DNA of 64,000 nucleotides from Selenomonas sp. FOBRC6 (lineage in GTDB: Bacteria > Bacillota > Negativicutes > Selenomonadales > Selenomonadaceae). The stretch is from contig NZ_ALKG01000117.1 of NCBI RefSeq assembly GCF_000286455.1, positions 1 through 64,000 of the forward strand. The letters run 5' to 3'. Positions 10,901 through 23,894 of this stretch are shown here, piece by piece. The first letter of the stretch is position 1, and the number at the start of each line of letters is the position of its first letter. Below the pieces are notes generated by a model that saw nothing but the letters and a program-made list of their open reading frames with translations, was not told where the DNA came from and did no database searches. A program made the translations under genes and the position numbers.

Positions 10901-11053
10901 AAACACAATAGCGTCGAGAATCGTGGTCTTTCCTGCTCCCGTCGCTCCATGAATGAGTACAAATGGAGCGTCTGCAAGCGCAGATTCAAAATCCAGCACC
11001 TGTTCCTCTACATAGGAGCCGAATGCCTGTATGCGCAGTTTCAGCGGTCTCAT
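7973..11053 (-). CDS. sbcC: SbcC, Rad50-like exonuclease ATPase subunit
   Basis: SbcC is the SMC-like ATPase of the SbcCD nuclease that opens DNA hairpins and protein-blocked ends. In 1026 residues the order is Walker A GATGAGKTT (36-44), a long Glu/Ala/Gln-rich coiled coil, a zinc hook CPVC near 506-509, the returning coiled coil, the ABC signature LSGGE near 925 and Walker B IFIDEGFG near 960. The start at 11053 overlaps the sbcD stop by 4 bp; its Shine-Dalgarno is weak, which suits translational coupling to sbcD. Confidence 0.96.
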   Translation of the reverse strand: MRPLKLRIQAFGSYVEEQVLDFESALADAPFVLIHGATGAGKTTILDAIVFALYGESSGNVREGTTLRSATAPPERTTEVEYVFALGRRRYRVLRSPTYERMSRGKMTRRPPTGQLYQLPSEGEGGDEVLLDSNVTEVSKRISQLIGFDADQFRQVVLLPQGQFQRFLLAEVKDRSAIMQRIFRTERYQRIEDALLQESLQLERTANEERARIDQMLHGENLGSLEELRTRVTELNAVIDNHAAEIKALEEKQREARRAREAGTTAQQKLQELADAQKRFGEKQAQEKSVADFRILLERAQRAQPVIYKELAAMQAAEQEKTRAGELKEAALRLTAAQTALHTAKEALKAAEGVEPGRTKKTERIQLLSNYAERAQKLQDCRASAEKLRAHANYLEEEKKAAADAIEKLTSECKENEESIAALEKILAGKEAFQHEQDRLKHCQSAAARITALTAQESELRTQQETAQQTVKDASERLAEAKTKLRQMQTLYDLGSAARLAETLEDGTPCPVCGALSHPSPAMHAEDIPSEQEVEACAKAVDAAEQNAQSAARKLEEAKEKYARVNQSHTQEQELLDELLVSDTIERMAQRTEQHNAQLRHAEKEYTERTTQRGTQQARIESMRAEQEKKTADAQKHRDLLRTREGEQTALEAELPEEYRDYAKIAPEIQRLTEEVTQQKHAYDTAREKEKESAAARAGAESAHTAAQRAHTESMQTAQTAQSEYAAARTQAGFSSEEEYHAAIAGKWSDSKHLKAVQERINAYETDYKTAAELLNTAKAAAEGLTPPDMAALTAAEAAADQAVRDQAREQGIRTEQRDALTRMMNEIDALEKAGAARAERYRVIGRLANVAAAKAPYQVHFQTYVLRSILSDVIEAANARLVVMSRGRYRLVHGEGGHRNKWWGLEIDVFDEYTGLPRVSRTLSGGETFLASLALALGLSDVVQHYAGGMHLDMIFIDEGFGSLDSETLDVAIRALLEVQQEGGRLVAIISHVEELRARIPVHLEVMRTANGSRARFTQGGAEAL

Positions 11054-12195
11054 TCTGCACGCGCCCCCTGTTCCAGCGAATCAATCACACGAACGAGCTC
11101 CTTGCGCTCAGCTTCTGTCAGCTCGTCTGAGGTCACCTCGGCAAAGAAGTCGGAGAAGAGGTGGAGATCGGACTTGCCGCGCTCATAGCCGCGCTCCGTG
11201 GAGGAAAGTCGATTGACGTTGATGTTCGGGCGCGTGATGGTAAAGAGATTCGAATAGATCCTGCGGAGCTTCTCGTGTGCAGCGAGTACGGCATCCGTGT
11301 CGAGGAGCTCCACGCAGATGTAGTCGTCATGCGGAAGCGGATCGAAGTCCTCGCGCATGAGTTCATCCATCAGCCCGCTGACAATGCGTACATCGTGACG
11401 CGGCGTCAGCGGATAGAACGTATGGGACGCCATCCTTTCGGCATCCAGTTCGACGAGTTCCACTCCTTTTTTATGGCGGGCTTCATCGAAGGAGTATTTC
11501 AGCAGAGAGCCGGAATATCGGATATTCTCCGCTCCTGCGCACTGTGGTGCATGCAGATGTCCAAGCGCCGTATAGGAATATGTGGAGAAATTCTCTGCGC
11601 TCACCTGATCGCTGCCGCCGACGGAGAGTGCGTGCTCCGACTCCGAGACCTGCCCGCCGATGACAAAGGCGTGCGCCACCGCCACACTGCGTGCCGAGGG
11701 TGGAATCTGCGCATGTGCCGCCGCGATCTGTACGGCGAGCGCCGTGTCAAACGAAAGCGCCTCCTCCACGGAGAATGCCGCGCGCACATGGGGAGGGTCT
11801 CCATAGGGAATGAGCGAGAAATACACAGGGCCGAATTCATCCGAGAGAACGACGGGCGCCTCGTCGGCACGCACAGTCCCCGCAGGATAGATGCCGGACG
11901 CACGAAGAAGCTGTGCGCCAAAATGAAGGCGCACAGCGCTGTCGTGATTCCCTGCGATGAAGAGCACCTTGATCCCCTGCTCTGCCAGCCGCGTCAATAT
12001 GTTGTTGAAGAGTTCGACTGCCTCGGGCGGCGGAATGGCACGGTCATAGACATCACCTGCAATGACGAGCGCATCAGGACGCACATCTCTGCACAATGCG
12101 AGCAGTCCCTCCAGCACATATGCCTGATCCTCCGTCATATGCCGCTGCCCGAAGAGTTTGCCCAAATGCCAGTCTGCCGTATGGATGAACCGCAT
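11050..12195 (-). CDS. sbcD: SbcD, Mre11-like exonuclease subunit
   Basis: SbcD is the manganese-dependent phosphodiesterase of the SbcCD complex. The 381-residue protein shows the metallophosphatase motifs in order: HTADWHLG at residues 5-12, IAGDVYDR, IAGNHDS and GHLHAPQ. The GAGGGAATGAAATG context supports the start at 12195. It heads the sbcD-sbcC-addB-addA set and is separated from deoC by 45 bp in which no strong terminator was seen. Confidence 0.96.
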   Translation of the reverse strand: MRFIHTADWHLGKLFGQRHMTEDQAYVLEGLLALCRDVRPDALVIAGDVYDRAIPPPEAVELFNNILTRLAEQGIKVLFIAGNHDSAVRLHFGAQLLRASGIYPAGTVRADEAPVVLSDEFGPVYFSLIPYGDPPHVRAAFSVEEALSFDTALAVQIAAAHAQIPPSARSVAVAHAFVIGGQVSESEHALSVGGSDQVSAENFSTYSYTALGHLHAPQCAGAENIRYSGSLLKYSFDEARHKKGVELVELDAERMASHTFYPLTPRHDVRIVSGLMDELMREDFDPLPHDDYICVELLDTDAVLAAHEKLRRIYSNLFTITRPNINVNRLSSTERGYERGKSDLHLFSDFFAEVTSDELTEAERKELVRVIDSLEQGARAE

Positions 12196-12240
12196 TTCAT
12201 TCCCTCATCTCATCTTATGGAATTGCTGATAGGTGCCTCC

Positions 12241-17190
<4,950 letters not shown>

Positions 17191-17231
17191 GGAAACTCCT
17201 TTTCCTGCAATAATTTTCCTGCAATAAGAAA

Positions 17232-17268
17232 GGCGGGGCCGCCACATCTGGCCAACTCCGCCCCTGCC
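17232..17268 (-). terminator. Intrinsic terminator after the pyrophosphatase gene
   Basis: On the minus strand a stem of GGC(A)GGGGC with GCCCCGCC, containing one bulged base, is followed by TTTCTT. It lies 17 bp past the pyrophosphatase stop and upstream of pcrA, so it separates the two transcripts. Confidence 0.6.
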
Positions 17269-17284
17269 GTCATAGGATATAATG

Positions 17285-18931
17285 TTATGTCTTGATCCGC
17301 TTGACCGCCTCCGAGAGCGGCGGGATGATCTGCTTCTTGCGCGACATGACCCCGGGCAGATAGAGATGCGTCCCGCTCGTATCCTTGCGGAATGCCTCGC
17401 CGATCAGCGTGCGCGGCGAGCCCGTGAAGAGCAGATAGGTCGCCTCCTCGAGAATGTCCGTAATCATGACGAGGCTCAGGTCGAACCCTTCGGAGTCGCA
17501 GATGCTCTTCATCGCGGCGAGGAGCTCGTCCTCCTTTGCCATGATTTCCTTCGTATCCATGACAGAGGTCTGGCTGACAATGACGCGATACGCGCCGATG
17601 GTGAATTCCTTGAGATCGTTGCGTACAATCTCCATCGGAGACATATTGCCGATGCTAGAGCCTGCCTTGAGCATTTCCAGTCCGTAGACATTCAGATCGA
17701 CATTTGCAATGTCCGCGAGGCGTTCTGCCGCCTTCTTATCCTTCGGCGTGCAGGTCGGGGACTTGAAGAGCACGGTATCCGAGATGATCGCCGAGAGCAG
17801 GAGTCCTGCGATCGACGGCGGGATGTCGATGTCGTTCTGCCAATGCATATTCGAGACAATCGTCGCCGTGCAGCCGACCGGCTCCGCATGCGTGTAGATC
17901 GGCTCGCTCGTGCTGATGCCGCCGAAGCGGTGATGATCGATGATCTCGATGATCTTCGCCTCCTCGATGCCCTCGACCGCCTGGTTGCGCTCGTTGTGAT
18001 CCACGAGGATGACCTGCGCCGGCTCCGAGACAACGAGGCGATCGCGGCTGACAAGGCCTACGATACGCCCGTTTTCCAGCACGGGATAGTTGCGAAAATT
18101 CGTCTCCTCCATCGTTCCCTTGATGTCCGAGAGGAGGTCGAGCGGCTTGAAGCAGACGGGATTGTCGTGCATAATCCGCCGAATCGGAACGCACTGGTTG
18201 ATGAGGCGCGCCACCGTATAGGTATCGTACGGCGTTGAGAGGACGAAGATCCCGCGTGCCTCTGCCTCCTCAAGCGCCTCTGCGGGCACGCGTCCATCGC
18301 CCGTCACGATCAGACAGGCAATGCCCTGCTGAATGCAGGCGAGAATCGTCTCCGTGCGACGGTCACCGACGAGGACAATATCGTTCTCCTTGATGAGCTT
18401 GTAGATCGTCTCCACGCTGCCGGCGGCAATGCGGATCTGCCCCTTGATCGTCTCACCCTCCTCCCCGGCGACGAGCACGTTGCTGTCCGTCGCGCGGATG
18501 ATGTCGCGATAGCGCACGCGCATATCCGAGAGATTCGTCATGCCAAGCTCTTGGAAATAGCGTTTTGCAAGATCACTCACCGAGACAATGCCGACGAGAA
18601 TGCCCTTGCTGTCGGTCACGGGGATCGAACGCAGGTCGTTCTCGCGCAGCACCTCGCCCAGATTGCGCAGGGTGTCGTGCTGACGGACGACAATCTTGCA
18701 GTCCATCGCAATGTCCTTGACGCGCGGATAGAGATCGGGAATGAGGAGCGGCTGCTCGACATGGAAATACTCGAGTGCGAACTTAGTCTCCTTATTCACC
18801 TTACCGGCACGTGCCGCAACGGCATTGACGCCCATCGCCTGTTTCAGATGCGCGTATCCGACCGCAGAGCAAATGGAATCCGTATCCGGATTGCGGTGCC
18901 CGATGACGTAGATCGGCTTTGCAACATTCAA
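17285..18931 (-). CDS. Manganese-dependent inorganic pyrophosphatase with CBS and DRTGG domains
   Basis: Family II pyrophosphatase: hydrolyses PPi with Mn in the cytosol. The DHH half starts with GHRNPDTDS (H12, D16, D18), is interrupted by a regulatory insert with a CBS segment, a DRTGG-type domain and a second CBS segment (about residues 75-305), and resumes with IDHHRFGG near 330 and a DHHA2 domain after about 400. In characterised relatives the CBS pair binds adenine nucleotides and the insert binds diadenosine polyphosphates. The start is TTG at 18931 with GGGAGG 7 nt upstream. It is flanked by its own promoter and terminator. Confidence 0.92.
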   Translation of the reverse strand: MNVAKPIYVIGHRNPDTDSICSAVGYAHLKQAMGVNAVAARAGKVNKETKFALEYFHVEQPLLIPDLYPRVKDIAMDCKIVVRQHDTLRNLGEVLRENDLRSIPVTDSKGILVGIVSVSDLAKRYFQELGMTNLSDMRVRYRDIIRATDSNVLVAGEEGETIKGQIRIAAGSVETIYKLIKENDIVLVGDRRTETILACIQQGIACLIVTGDGRVPAEALEEAEARGIFVLSTPYDTYTVARLINQCVPIRRIMHDNPVCFKPLDLLSDIKGTMEETNFRNYPVLENGRIVGLVSRDRLVVSEPAQVILVDHNERNQAVEGIEEAKIIEIIDHHRFGGISTSEPIYTHAEPVGCTATIVSNMHWQNDIDIPPSIAGLLLSAIISDTVLFKSPTCTPKDKKAAERLADIANVDLNVYGLEMLKAGSSIGNMSPMEIVRNDLKEFTIGAYRVIVSQTSVMDTKEIMAKEDELLAAMKSICDSEGFDLSLVMITDILEEATYLLFTGSPRTLIGEAFRKDTSGTHLYLPGVMSRKKQIIPPLSEAVKRIKT

Positions 18932-18980
18932 GATGATACCTCCCTATCGCGGCTTCCACATGCCGCATACTGTGATACCC

Positions 18981-19009
18981 ATTATAACATAATCAGGGAT
19001 GTGATTCAA
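18981..19009 (-). promoter_or_regulatory. Promoter of the pyrophosphatase gene
   Basis: On the minus strand TTGAAT (19004-19009), a 17-bp spacer and TATAAT (18981-18986) form a near-consensus sigma-A promoter, about 50 bp upstream of the TTG start at 18931. Confidence 0.75.
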
Positions 19010-19026
19010 TTTTTGCAAAAATAAAA

Positions 19027-19062
19027 AAGATGTGGGCACTCGCAGGAATACGCTCACATCTT
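19027..19062 (-). terminator. Intrinsic terminator after yraN
   Basis: On the minus strand AAGATGTG pairs with CACATCTT and is followed by TTTTATTTTT. It lies 18 bp past the yraN stop and ends the ylqH-like/yraN transcript. Confidence 0.85.
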
Positions 19063-19080
19063 AATATTTCGTATGGAATG

Positions 19081-19437
19081 CTATACTTCAAATGCGTTTC
19101 GAATCTCGTGCACTGTCCATGTGCCGCCGACAGCGTAGACCTCAAGCACATCAAAACGGCAATGCGCGTTCTCCATATGGCGCTCACGCAGGTACCAATA
19201 TGCCGTCTGTACGATTTTTTGACGCTTACGGTAGTGAACCGACTCTGCAGGCGTTCCGCAGCGAATACTGCGGCGCGTCTTCACCTCGACAAAGACGAGT
19301 GTTCCATGATCGTCTGCGATGATGTCGATCTCGCCGATTTTGCACCGATAGTTGCGCGTGAGGATGCGGCAGCCCTGTCGGCGCAGATACTCTGCAGCAC
19401 AGGATTCTCCCTGATCGCCGAGCGTCTTGTTGCTCAT
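19081..19437 (-). CDS. yraN: YraN family (UPF0102) endonuclease-like protein
   Basis: A 118-residue protein with the YraN signature: GESCAAEYLRRQGCRIL, then NYRCKIGEIDIIADD and LVFVEVKTRRS, the D...ExK arrangement of a RecB/Holliday-junction-resolvase-type nuclease fold. The cellular role of the family is not settled. The start overlaps the stop of the FlhB-like gene (ATGA), so the two are translationally coupled. Confidence 0.92.
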   Translation of the reverse strand: MSNKTLGDQGESCAAEYLRRQGCRILTRNYRCKIGEIDIIADDHGTLVFVEVKTRRSIRCGTPAESVHYRKRQKIVQTAYWYLRERHMENAHCRFDVLEVYAVGGTWTVHEIRNAFEV

Positions 19438-19763
19438 GACGCGGGTCTCCGATCACCCATGTGGCGGTCAATGCGGTAGACGTGTGCGAGCACCTCCGCA
19501 ATCGTACGGTAGAGTTCGGGCGGGATTTCGCGGTCGATCTCGAGCGCCATCAGCATATTGACGAGGGATTTGTTCTGATAGACGGGGATTCCGTTCTTTT
19601 TTGCCTCTGCGAGAATGCGGTCGGCGACAAGCGAGCGCCCCTTTGCCGTCACGCGCGGGGCACGGTCGTTCTTCACATCGTATTTGATTGCAACGGCGCG
19701 CTGCTCCTCTGCCCCCGGCATATCATCGACAGGCGAAGTGTCCTTATCCCAATGTTCCGCCAT
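19434..19763 (-). CDS. FlhB C-domain-like protein (YlqH type)
   Basis: This 109-residue protein resembles only the cytoplasmic export-switch domain of FlhB/YscU. It has AVAIKYDVKNDRAPRVTAKG, then a helix-rich stretch with IPVYQNKSLVNMLMAL and IPPELYRTIAEVLAHVY. It lacks all membrane helices and the autocleaved NPTH loop of full FlhB. In Bacillus the corresponding ylqH sits in the same rbgA-rnhB-ylqG-ylqH neighbourhood. The role is unknown. It has its own promoter at 19801-19830. Confidence 0.85.
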   Translation of the reverse strand: MAEHWDKDTSPVDDMPGAEEQRAVAIKYDVKNDRAPRVTAKGRSLVADRILAEAKKNGIPVYQNKSLVNMLMALEIDREIPPELYRTIAEVLAHVYRIDRHMGDRRPAS

Positions 19764-19800
19764 CTCTCACCCATCCTTGTGCCTGATCTTGTTCGTCCAT

Positions 19801-19830
19801 ATTATACAGAGGTGCAGCGTTCTCCGTCAA
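19801..19830 (-). promoter_or_regulatory. Promoter of the ylqH-like/yraN operon
   Basis: On the minus strand TTGACG (19825-19830), an 18-bp spacer and TATAAT (19801-19806) lie about 38 bp upstream of the FlhB-like start. It separates ylqH-like/yraN from the FliK-like gene upstream. Confidence 0.7.
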
Positions 19831-19855
19831 GCAGGAATGCCTCTGTCCGCTCTGC

Positions 19856-22042
19856 TCAGTTGGTGAAGAAGCGCCGCTCACCGATCGCACCGATCTGGAT
19901 GCCCTCGATGACGAGAGAGGTACCGTCCACCGTCTCCCGTATGCTATCGAGCGCATTGCGAAACTCCCATGCCGCATCCGCGTCCGAGAAATAGAGGCGC
20001 ATATCCACGTGATTTTCCTCGTAAATGCGGTTGATGAGCTCCACTGTTCCGATGTTGTCCGTGAGCACGCAGATGCGCAGCCACGTCTCCTTTTTGATGT
20101 GATCCGTCTCCTCGTCCTGGTGCGCCTCATCGTAGACGTGGATGTAGGCGGGATATTCGGATGCGCCCATAAAGAGCGGCATGACGAAGTTCATTGAGCG
20201 CTGCCCCGGCTGAGGCGCGGCATTCTCGCCCTCGAGCGCGTTGCGCATGGTGAGAGCAAGTGCGGCGACATCCCTGCCCGCACGCTTGTATTGCTCCGCC
20301 GTCATTCTGCGCGTCTTTACGATATCCGCCATCTGCATGAATGCCCAGAGACGTGGGAGATCAGGCAGCTGCTGTTCGAACGCCGCCTGACGCACCGTGC
20401 CGGGGATATTTGCCTGAGTCAGTTGGATGAGTTGCTGCAGCTGCTTCGCATCTCCCTCGCTCATCGTCTGACTGCGGCCATTTACAAAATTTTGCAGCAG
20501 AAGTGCCTCGCGTTGGCTAATGTTCTCGTTTTGCAGGAGAGTCTGTGCGAGATTGCGCAGGACATTCATCGTCTGCGGTGTGTTCTCCATCGTCTGTGTG
20601 AAGAAGCGCGGAATCGCAGTCTGCATCTCGGGGGACTTCATCTGTGTAGCGGCTTGTGACGGAGATTTTGCTGCATTAGCAAGTTCCGCCTCAGCGCCCG
20701 TCTGTGGACGTGCGGACTGCGCCGCCCCCTCTCCCTGCGGAGCGGATTTTGCGGATTGCATCTGTGTTTCCGTGTTCGTTGATGCTCGTGTGCCCGCATC
20801 TGCGGAAGGTTTGTTTTCAGGAGTGGCGGCAGGGTCGCCCTGACGTGGCACTGTATTTGTCGGCTCTTTGCCCGTCTGCAAGGGCGTATTGGTATTCCCT
20901 GTCGGTGATGCAGTATTCTGTCCACGCTCGGCGGGTGTCGTCCCCGTTTGGGGCAGCTCGTTCGTCATCGCTTTCTGTGCGCTGCCCGCCTCATTGGAGG
21001 ATGCCTGTGCATTCTGCGTAGGAGAAGTATTGGACTGTGCAGGGGCTTCGCCCGCGCCCTTTACGACATTTTGCGGCACCATATCTGCCGCCTTTCCGAC
21101 GGCCTCCTGCGGCATATTCGCCGCCTGTCGGACAGCAGCAGACGTATTGTCCTTTGCCATCGCCTCGGGTGCCGTCCCCGTCTGCGTGCGTGTCATCTGC
21201 TGCTCGGGCAGTCCGTCCTCTGAGAGTGGCGCATTTGTATTTTGCGCAGACGAAGCAGCCCGCATCTCCTGTCCGCCTGCTGATGGCGCAAGAGTATTTT
21301 GTGCACCGTCGCCCTGCATATTCGCATTCGTCGGCTGCGGAGCTGTGGCTGTGCCTGACGGATTGCGCGGCATGAGTAGCTGGACGAGTTGATTCAAAAA
21401 GGAAAGCGAGGTCGAACCTGCTCCACCAGATGTGGCGGCAGAGCCCTGCGCGTTCAGCTGGGCAAGAAATGTCTGTAATTCCTTCGGCAGCAGCTCCGCG
21501 TTTCCTGTATCGAGGAGCTGGAACGCTGCTTTTGTCAGCATGATCGGCTCGAATGTTCCGCCGGATTCATTGGCAAGCGCAGACTTCAGCCCCGTCAGCA
21601 GAGCTGCGAGATCGTCTCCGACACGCGGGATACTCCCCTCTGTCTCCGCCATCGATCCGAGCTGGTTGAGCATGCGCGCAAGCGTCGTCAGCTGATCGGT
21701 CGAAAAGCGCTGACTTGCGGCGGTGCTGCCAAGTCCCTGCCCGAGCGTTGTCTCGATGGAAAAGGACTGCCGTATCATATTCTGGATGACTTCCTTGAGT
21801 TCGGCGGGCATCTGCTGCACATTCGTCTGTTGGCGTCCGCTAATCTTCGAGAGAACATCCGATATATGGTCGATGGCTGTCTCAATCGAGACATTCGTCC
21901 GCTGACTGAACGCGGCAGACGAATCCCCCTGATCGCAGCGGCTCTGCACCCCCTCGGGGCTGCGCCCGGGCGTAATGCGTGGGGTGGAGGTAATTGCGGC
22001 AGATGCTGTTGTTGTATTTGCTTCCATCGACACGGTATTCAC
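19856..22042 (-). CDS. FliK-like / YlqG-type low-complexity protein
   Basis: The protein has up to 728 residues. The N-terminal third is helical (EVIQNMIRQSFSIETTLGQG, LARMLNQLGSMAETEGS). A long middle region, about residues 235-470, is rich in Gln, Ala, Pro, Thr and Asn and is probably disordered. The C-terminal 120 residues (FVMPLFMGASEYPAYIHVY ... LINRIYEENHVDMRLYFSD) resemble the globular domain of flagellar hook-length proteins. The gene follows rnhB by 8 bp, at the position of ylqG in Bacillus, next to an FlhB-like stub. The start is uncertain: GTG 22042 has AAAGG only 2 nt away, so GTG 22033 or ATG 22027 may be used. Confidence 0.7.
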   Translation of the reverse strand: MNTVSMEANTTTASAAITSTPRITPGRSPEGVQSRCDQGDSSAAFSQRTNVSIETAIDHISDVLSKISGRQQTNVQQMPAELKEVIQNMIRQSFSIETTLGQGLGSTAASQRFSTDQLTTLARMLNQLGSMAETEGSIPRVGDDLAALLTGLKSALANESGGTFEPIMLTKAAFQLLDTGNAELLPKELQTFLAQLNAQGSAATSGGAGSTSLSFLNQLVQLLMPRNPSGTATAPQPTNANMQGDGAQNTLAPSAGGQEMRAASSAQNTNAPLSEDGLPEQQMTRTQTGTAPEAMAKDNTSAAVRQAANMPQEAVGKAADMVPQNVVKGAGEAPAQSNTSPTQNAQASSNEAGSAQKAMTNELPQTGTTPAERGQNTASPTGNTNTPLQTGKEPTNTVPRQGDPAATPENKPSADAGTRASTNTETQMQSAKSAPQGEGAAQSARPQTGAEAELANAAKSPSQAATQMKSPEMQTAIPRFFTQTMENTPQTMNVLRNLAQTLLQNENISQREALLLQNFVNGRSQTMSEGDAKQLQQLIQLTQANIPGTVRQAAFEQQLPDLPRLWAFMQMADIVKTRRMTAEQYKRAGRDVAALALTMRNALEGENAAPQPGQRSMNFVMPLFMGASEYPAYIHVYDEAHQDEETDHIKKETWLRICVLTDNIGTVELINRIYEENHVDMRLYFSDADAAWEFRNALDSIRETVDGTSLVIEGIQIGAIGERRFFTN

Positions 22043-22050
22043 AGCCTTTT

Positions 22051-22812
22051 CTATTCATTTAATATAGAGCGGATCGGCTCAAAGGATTTGCGATGCAAAG
22101 GGCATACGCCGTATGTTCGGATGGCGTCAATATGCTCGCGCGTTCCATAGCCCTTATGTTTTGCAAAGCCATAGTGCGGATATGTGTTGTCGTATTCCTC
22201 CATCAGGCGGTCACGCGTCACCTTCGCCAGGATGGATGCCGCTGCTATCGACGCAGACTTGGCATCCCCCTTGATGATGGACTTTGAAGGTATCGTGAGC
22301 TTCGGAAGCTCTACCGCGTCGATCAGAACCTCGTCCGGTGCAGGCGATAATGCGGCAATCGCCTCGTACATCCCCATCCGCGTTGCCTGCAATATATTCA
22401 TGCGATCAATCGTCTCTGCATCAATCAGAGTGACGTGATAGGAAATCGCAGCATTGACAATCTCGTCGTACAGCGCCTCGCGCACGGCAGCAGAGAGCTT
22501 CTTTGAGTCGTTGAGGCGCGGCAGATGGCATTCCTGCGGCAAAATGACGGCGGCAACGGCAACGGGACCTGCGAGAGGGCCGCGTCCAGCCTCGTCTACG
22601 CCCGCAACAATCGTGCGTCCCGCCTCTGCTGCAACACGCTCATATGCATACATCGCATGCAACCGCTCACATTCCTTCTGTGCCCTTTCGTAGCGACGTA
22701 GAATTGTCTGAACCGATTTTCTTGAGTCATGCCGACAGAGTTCGATGAACTCTGCTGGGGCATCGCCTTGGAGAAATACGTTCTCTATTTCTTTTATCGT
22801 CATTTTCTCCAT
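22051..22812 (-). CDS. rnhB: Ribonuclease HII
   Basis: RnhB removes ribonucleotides embedded in DNA. The 253-residue protein shows the active-site strand IVAGVDEAGRGPLAGPV near residue 70, then LNDSKKLS, EVLIDAVELP and KVTRDRLMEEYD. An N-terminal extension of about 65 residues (DUF3658-like helical arm, unassigned) precedes the catalytic domain, as in many Firmicutes. It lies 5 bp after rbgA. ATG 22803 is a possible alternative start with better ribosome-site spacing. Confidence 0.95.
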   Translation of the reverse strand: MEKMTIKEIENVFLQGDAPAEFIELCRHDSRKSVQTILRRYERAQKECERLHAMYAYERVAAEAGRTIVAGVDEAGRGPLAGPVAVAAVILPQECHLPRLNDSKKLSAAVREALYDEIVNAAISYHVTLIDAETIDRMNILQATRMGMYEAIAALSPAPDEVLIDAVELPKLTIPSKSIIKGDAKSASIAAASILAKVTRDRLMEEYDNTYPHYGFAKHKGYGTREHIDAIRTYGVCPLHRKSFEPIRSILNE

Positions 22813-22817
22813 TTCCT

Positions 22818-23720
22818 TTACCGCACATCTCCGTCGAATGACATGTCAGGCAAGGAATCCAATGTGACGCGACCGAGGCGTCCGCTGCGAAAATCCGTCA
22901 GCACGATCTGCTCTGCCTTTTCGTAGTCGATCTTTCCACCCGCCCGCAGACAGCCGCGTCTTCGTCCGATTTCCTCAAGCAGCTCTGTGCCGGACGGCAG
23001 GTCTTCTTCCATGCGATAGCGCGCCGCCAAATCGGCGGGGTATGCTTCTCGCAGCGTATTGAGCAGCAGGAGGACGACGCTCGCCACGTCGTAGACATTG
23101 TCGTTGATTGCGCCCGTAAATGCGAGGTGAAGCGCCGCCTGCTGATCCTCGAATTTCGGCCAGAGAATCCCCGGCATATCGAGCAGTTCCAACTGCGCTC
23201 CGAGTCTGATCCACTGCTTTGCACGCGTCACGCCGGGGCGGTTCTCCACCTTCGTCTTCGTTCCGCCCGACAGACGGTTGATGAGGGAGGACTTGCCCAC
23301 ATTCGGGATGCCAAGGATCATGCAGCGCGCCGCCCGCGCCTTTGCACCGTGTTGGACAAGCTTGTCCGTCTTTGGCTTTGCACATTTTGCAATCGCCTGC
23401 ACGAGTTCCTTCACGCCACGCCCCTTCACAGCATCCACAGGAACCGCTGCAAGCCCCTGCGTAGCAAAATATTTTACCCATGTGCGTGTTGCAGCCTCAT
23501 CCGCAAGATCTGCCTTGTTGAGCACGATAAGGCGCGGCTTCTCCCCCACGATCTCACGCAGAACGGGATTAGCCGAACTCAGCGGAATCCGCGCATCCAG
23601 CAGCTCCAAGACCACGTCCACAAGCTTTAGATTCTCCTTGACGAGCCGCTCCGCCTTGCGCATGTGCCCCGGATACCACTGGAGGTTTGGGATATCGATT
23701 ACGTTGTCATTATCAATCAT
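22818..23720 (-). CDS. rbgA: Ribosome biogenesis GTPase RbgA/YlqF (prophage insertion target)
   Basis: This circularly permuted GTPase acts late in 50S assembly. In 300 residues the G motifs occur in permuted order: G4 NKAD at 68-71, then G1 GIPNVGKSSL near 140, then G3 DMPG near 185. GAGAGGAAG precedes the ATG at 23720. The prophage attachment core overlaps the start: the first codons, ribosome site and -10 box now lie in att-derived sequence, and a diverged copy of this 5' end sits 34.7 kb away at 58.4 kb. The gene stays intact and presumably essential function is preserved. Confidence 0.95.
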   Translation of the reverse strand: MIDNDNVIDIPNLQWYPGHMRKAERLVKENLKLVDVVLELLDARIPLSSANPVLREIVGEKPRLIVLNKADLADEAATRTWVKYFATQGLAAVPVDAVKGRGVKELVQAIAKCAKPKTDKLVQHGAKARAARCMILGIPNVGKSSLINRLSGGTKTKVENRPGVTRAKQWIRLGAQLELLDMPGILWPKFEDQQAALHLAFTGAINDNVYDVASVVLLLLNTLREAYPADLAARYRMEEDLPSGTELLEEIGRRRGCLRAGGKIDYEKAEQIVLTDFRSGRLGRVTLDSLPDMSFDGDVR

Positions 23721-23822
23721 TATATGTCTTCCTCTCAGACGTTGATTTTACTGGAGTTTATCATCATACGGATGTGTATAGAGCGAGAAAATCATAATTC
23801 ATCATTATCCATACTATACCAT
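23666..23822. other. attL region within the rbgA leader and 5' codons
   Basis: About 157 bp aligns with 58375-58527, with scattered substitutions on both sides of the identical core at 23695-23725. Differences inside rbgA codons are mostly synonymous. Because both flanks of the core are diverged, the phage must carry its own version of the rbgA 5' end and leader. The exact crossover lies somewhere in the core. Confidence 0.9.
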
Positions 23823-23844
23823 ATTTCATGATAAAAACCCATAA

Positions 23845-23892
23845 ACGGGAGACAAATGGGAGACGAGAGTGCAAAACGGGAGACAAAGAAAA
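23845..23892. repeat. Left arm-type repeats (GGGAGAC), probable integrase binding sites
   Basis: Three direct copies are seen: ACGGGAGACAAA at 23845, ATGGGAGACGAG at 23856, and AAACGGGAGACAAAGAAAA at 23874. The same arrangement recurs beside the other attachment site at 58281-58329. Position just inside att and the matched order suggest arm-type sites of a tyrosine integrase. Confidence 0.7.
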
Positions 23893-23894
23893 CA

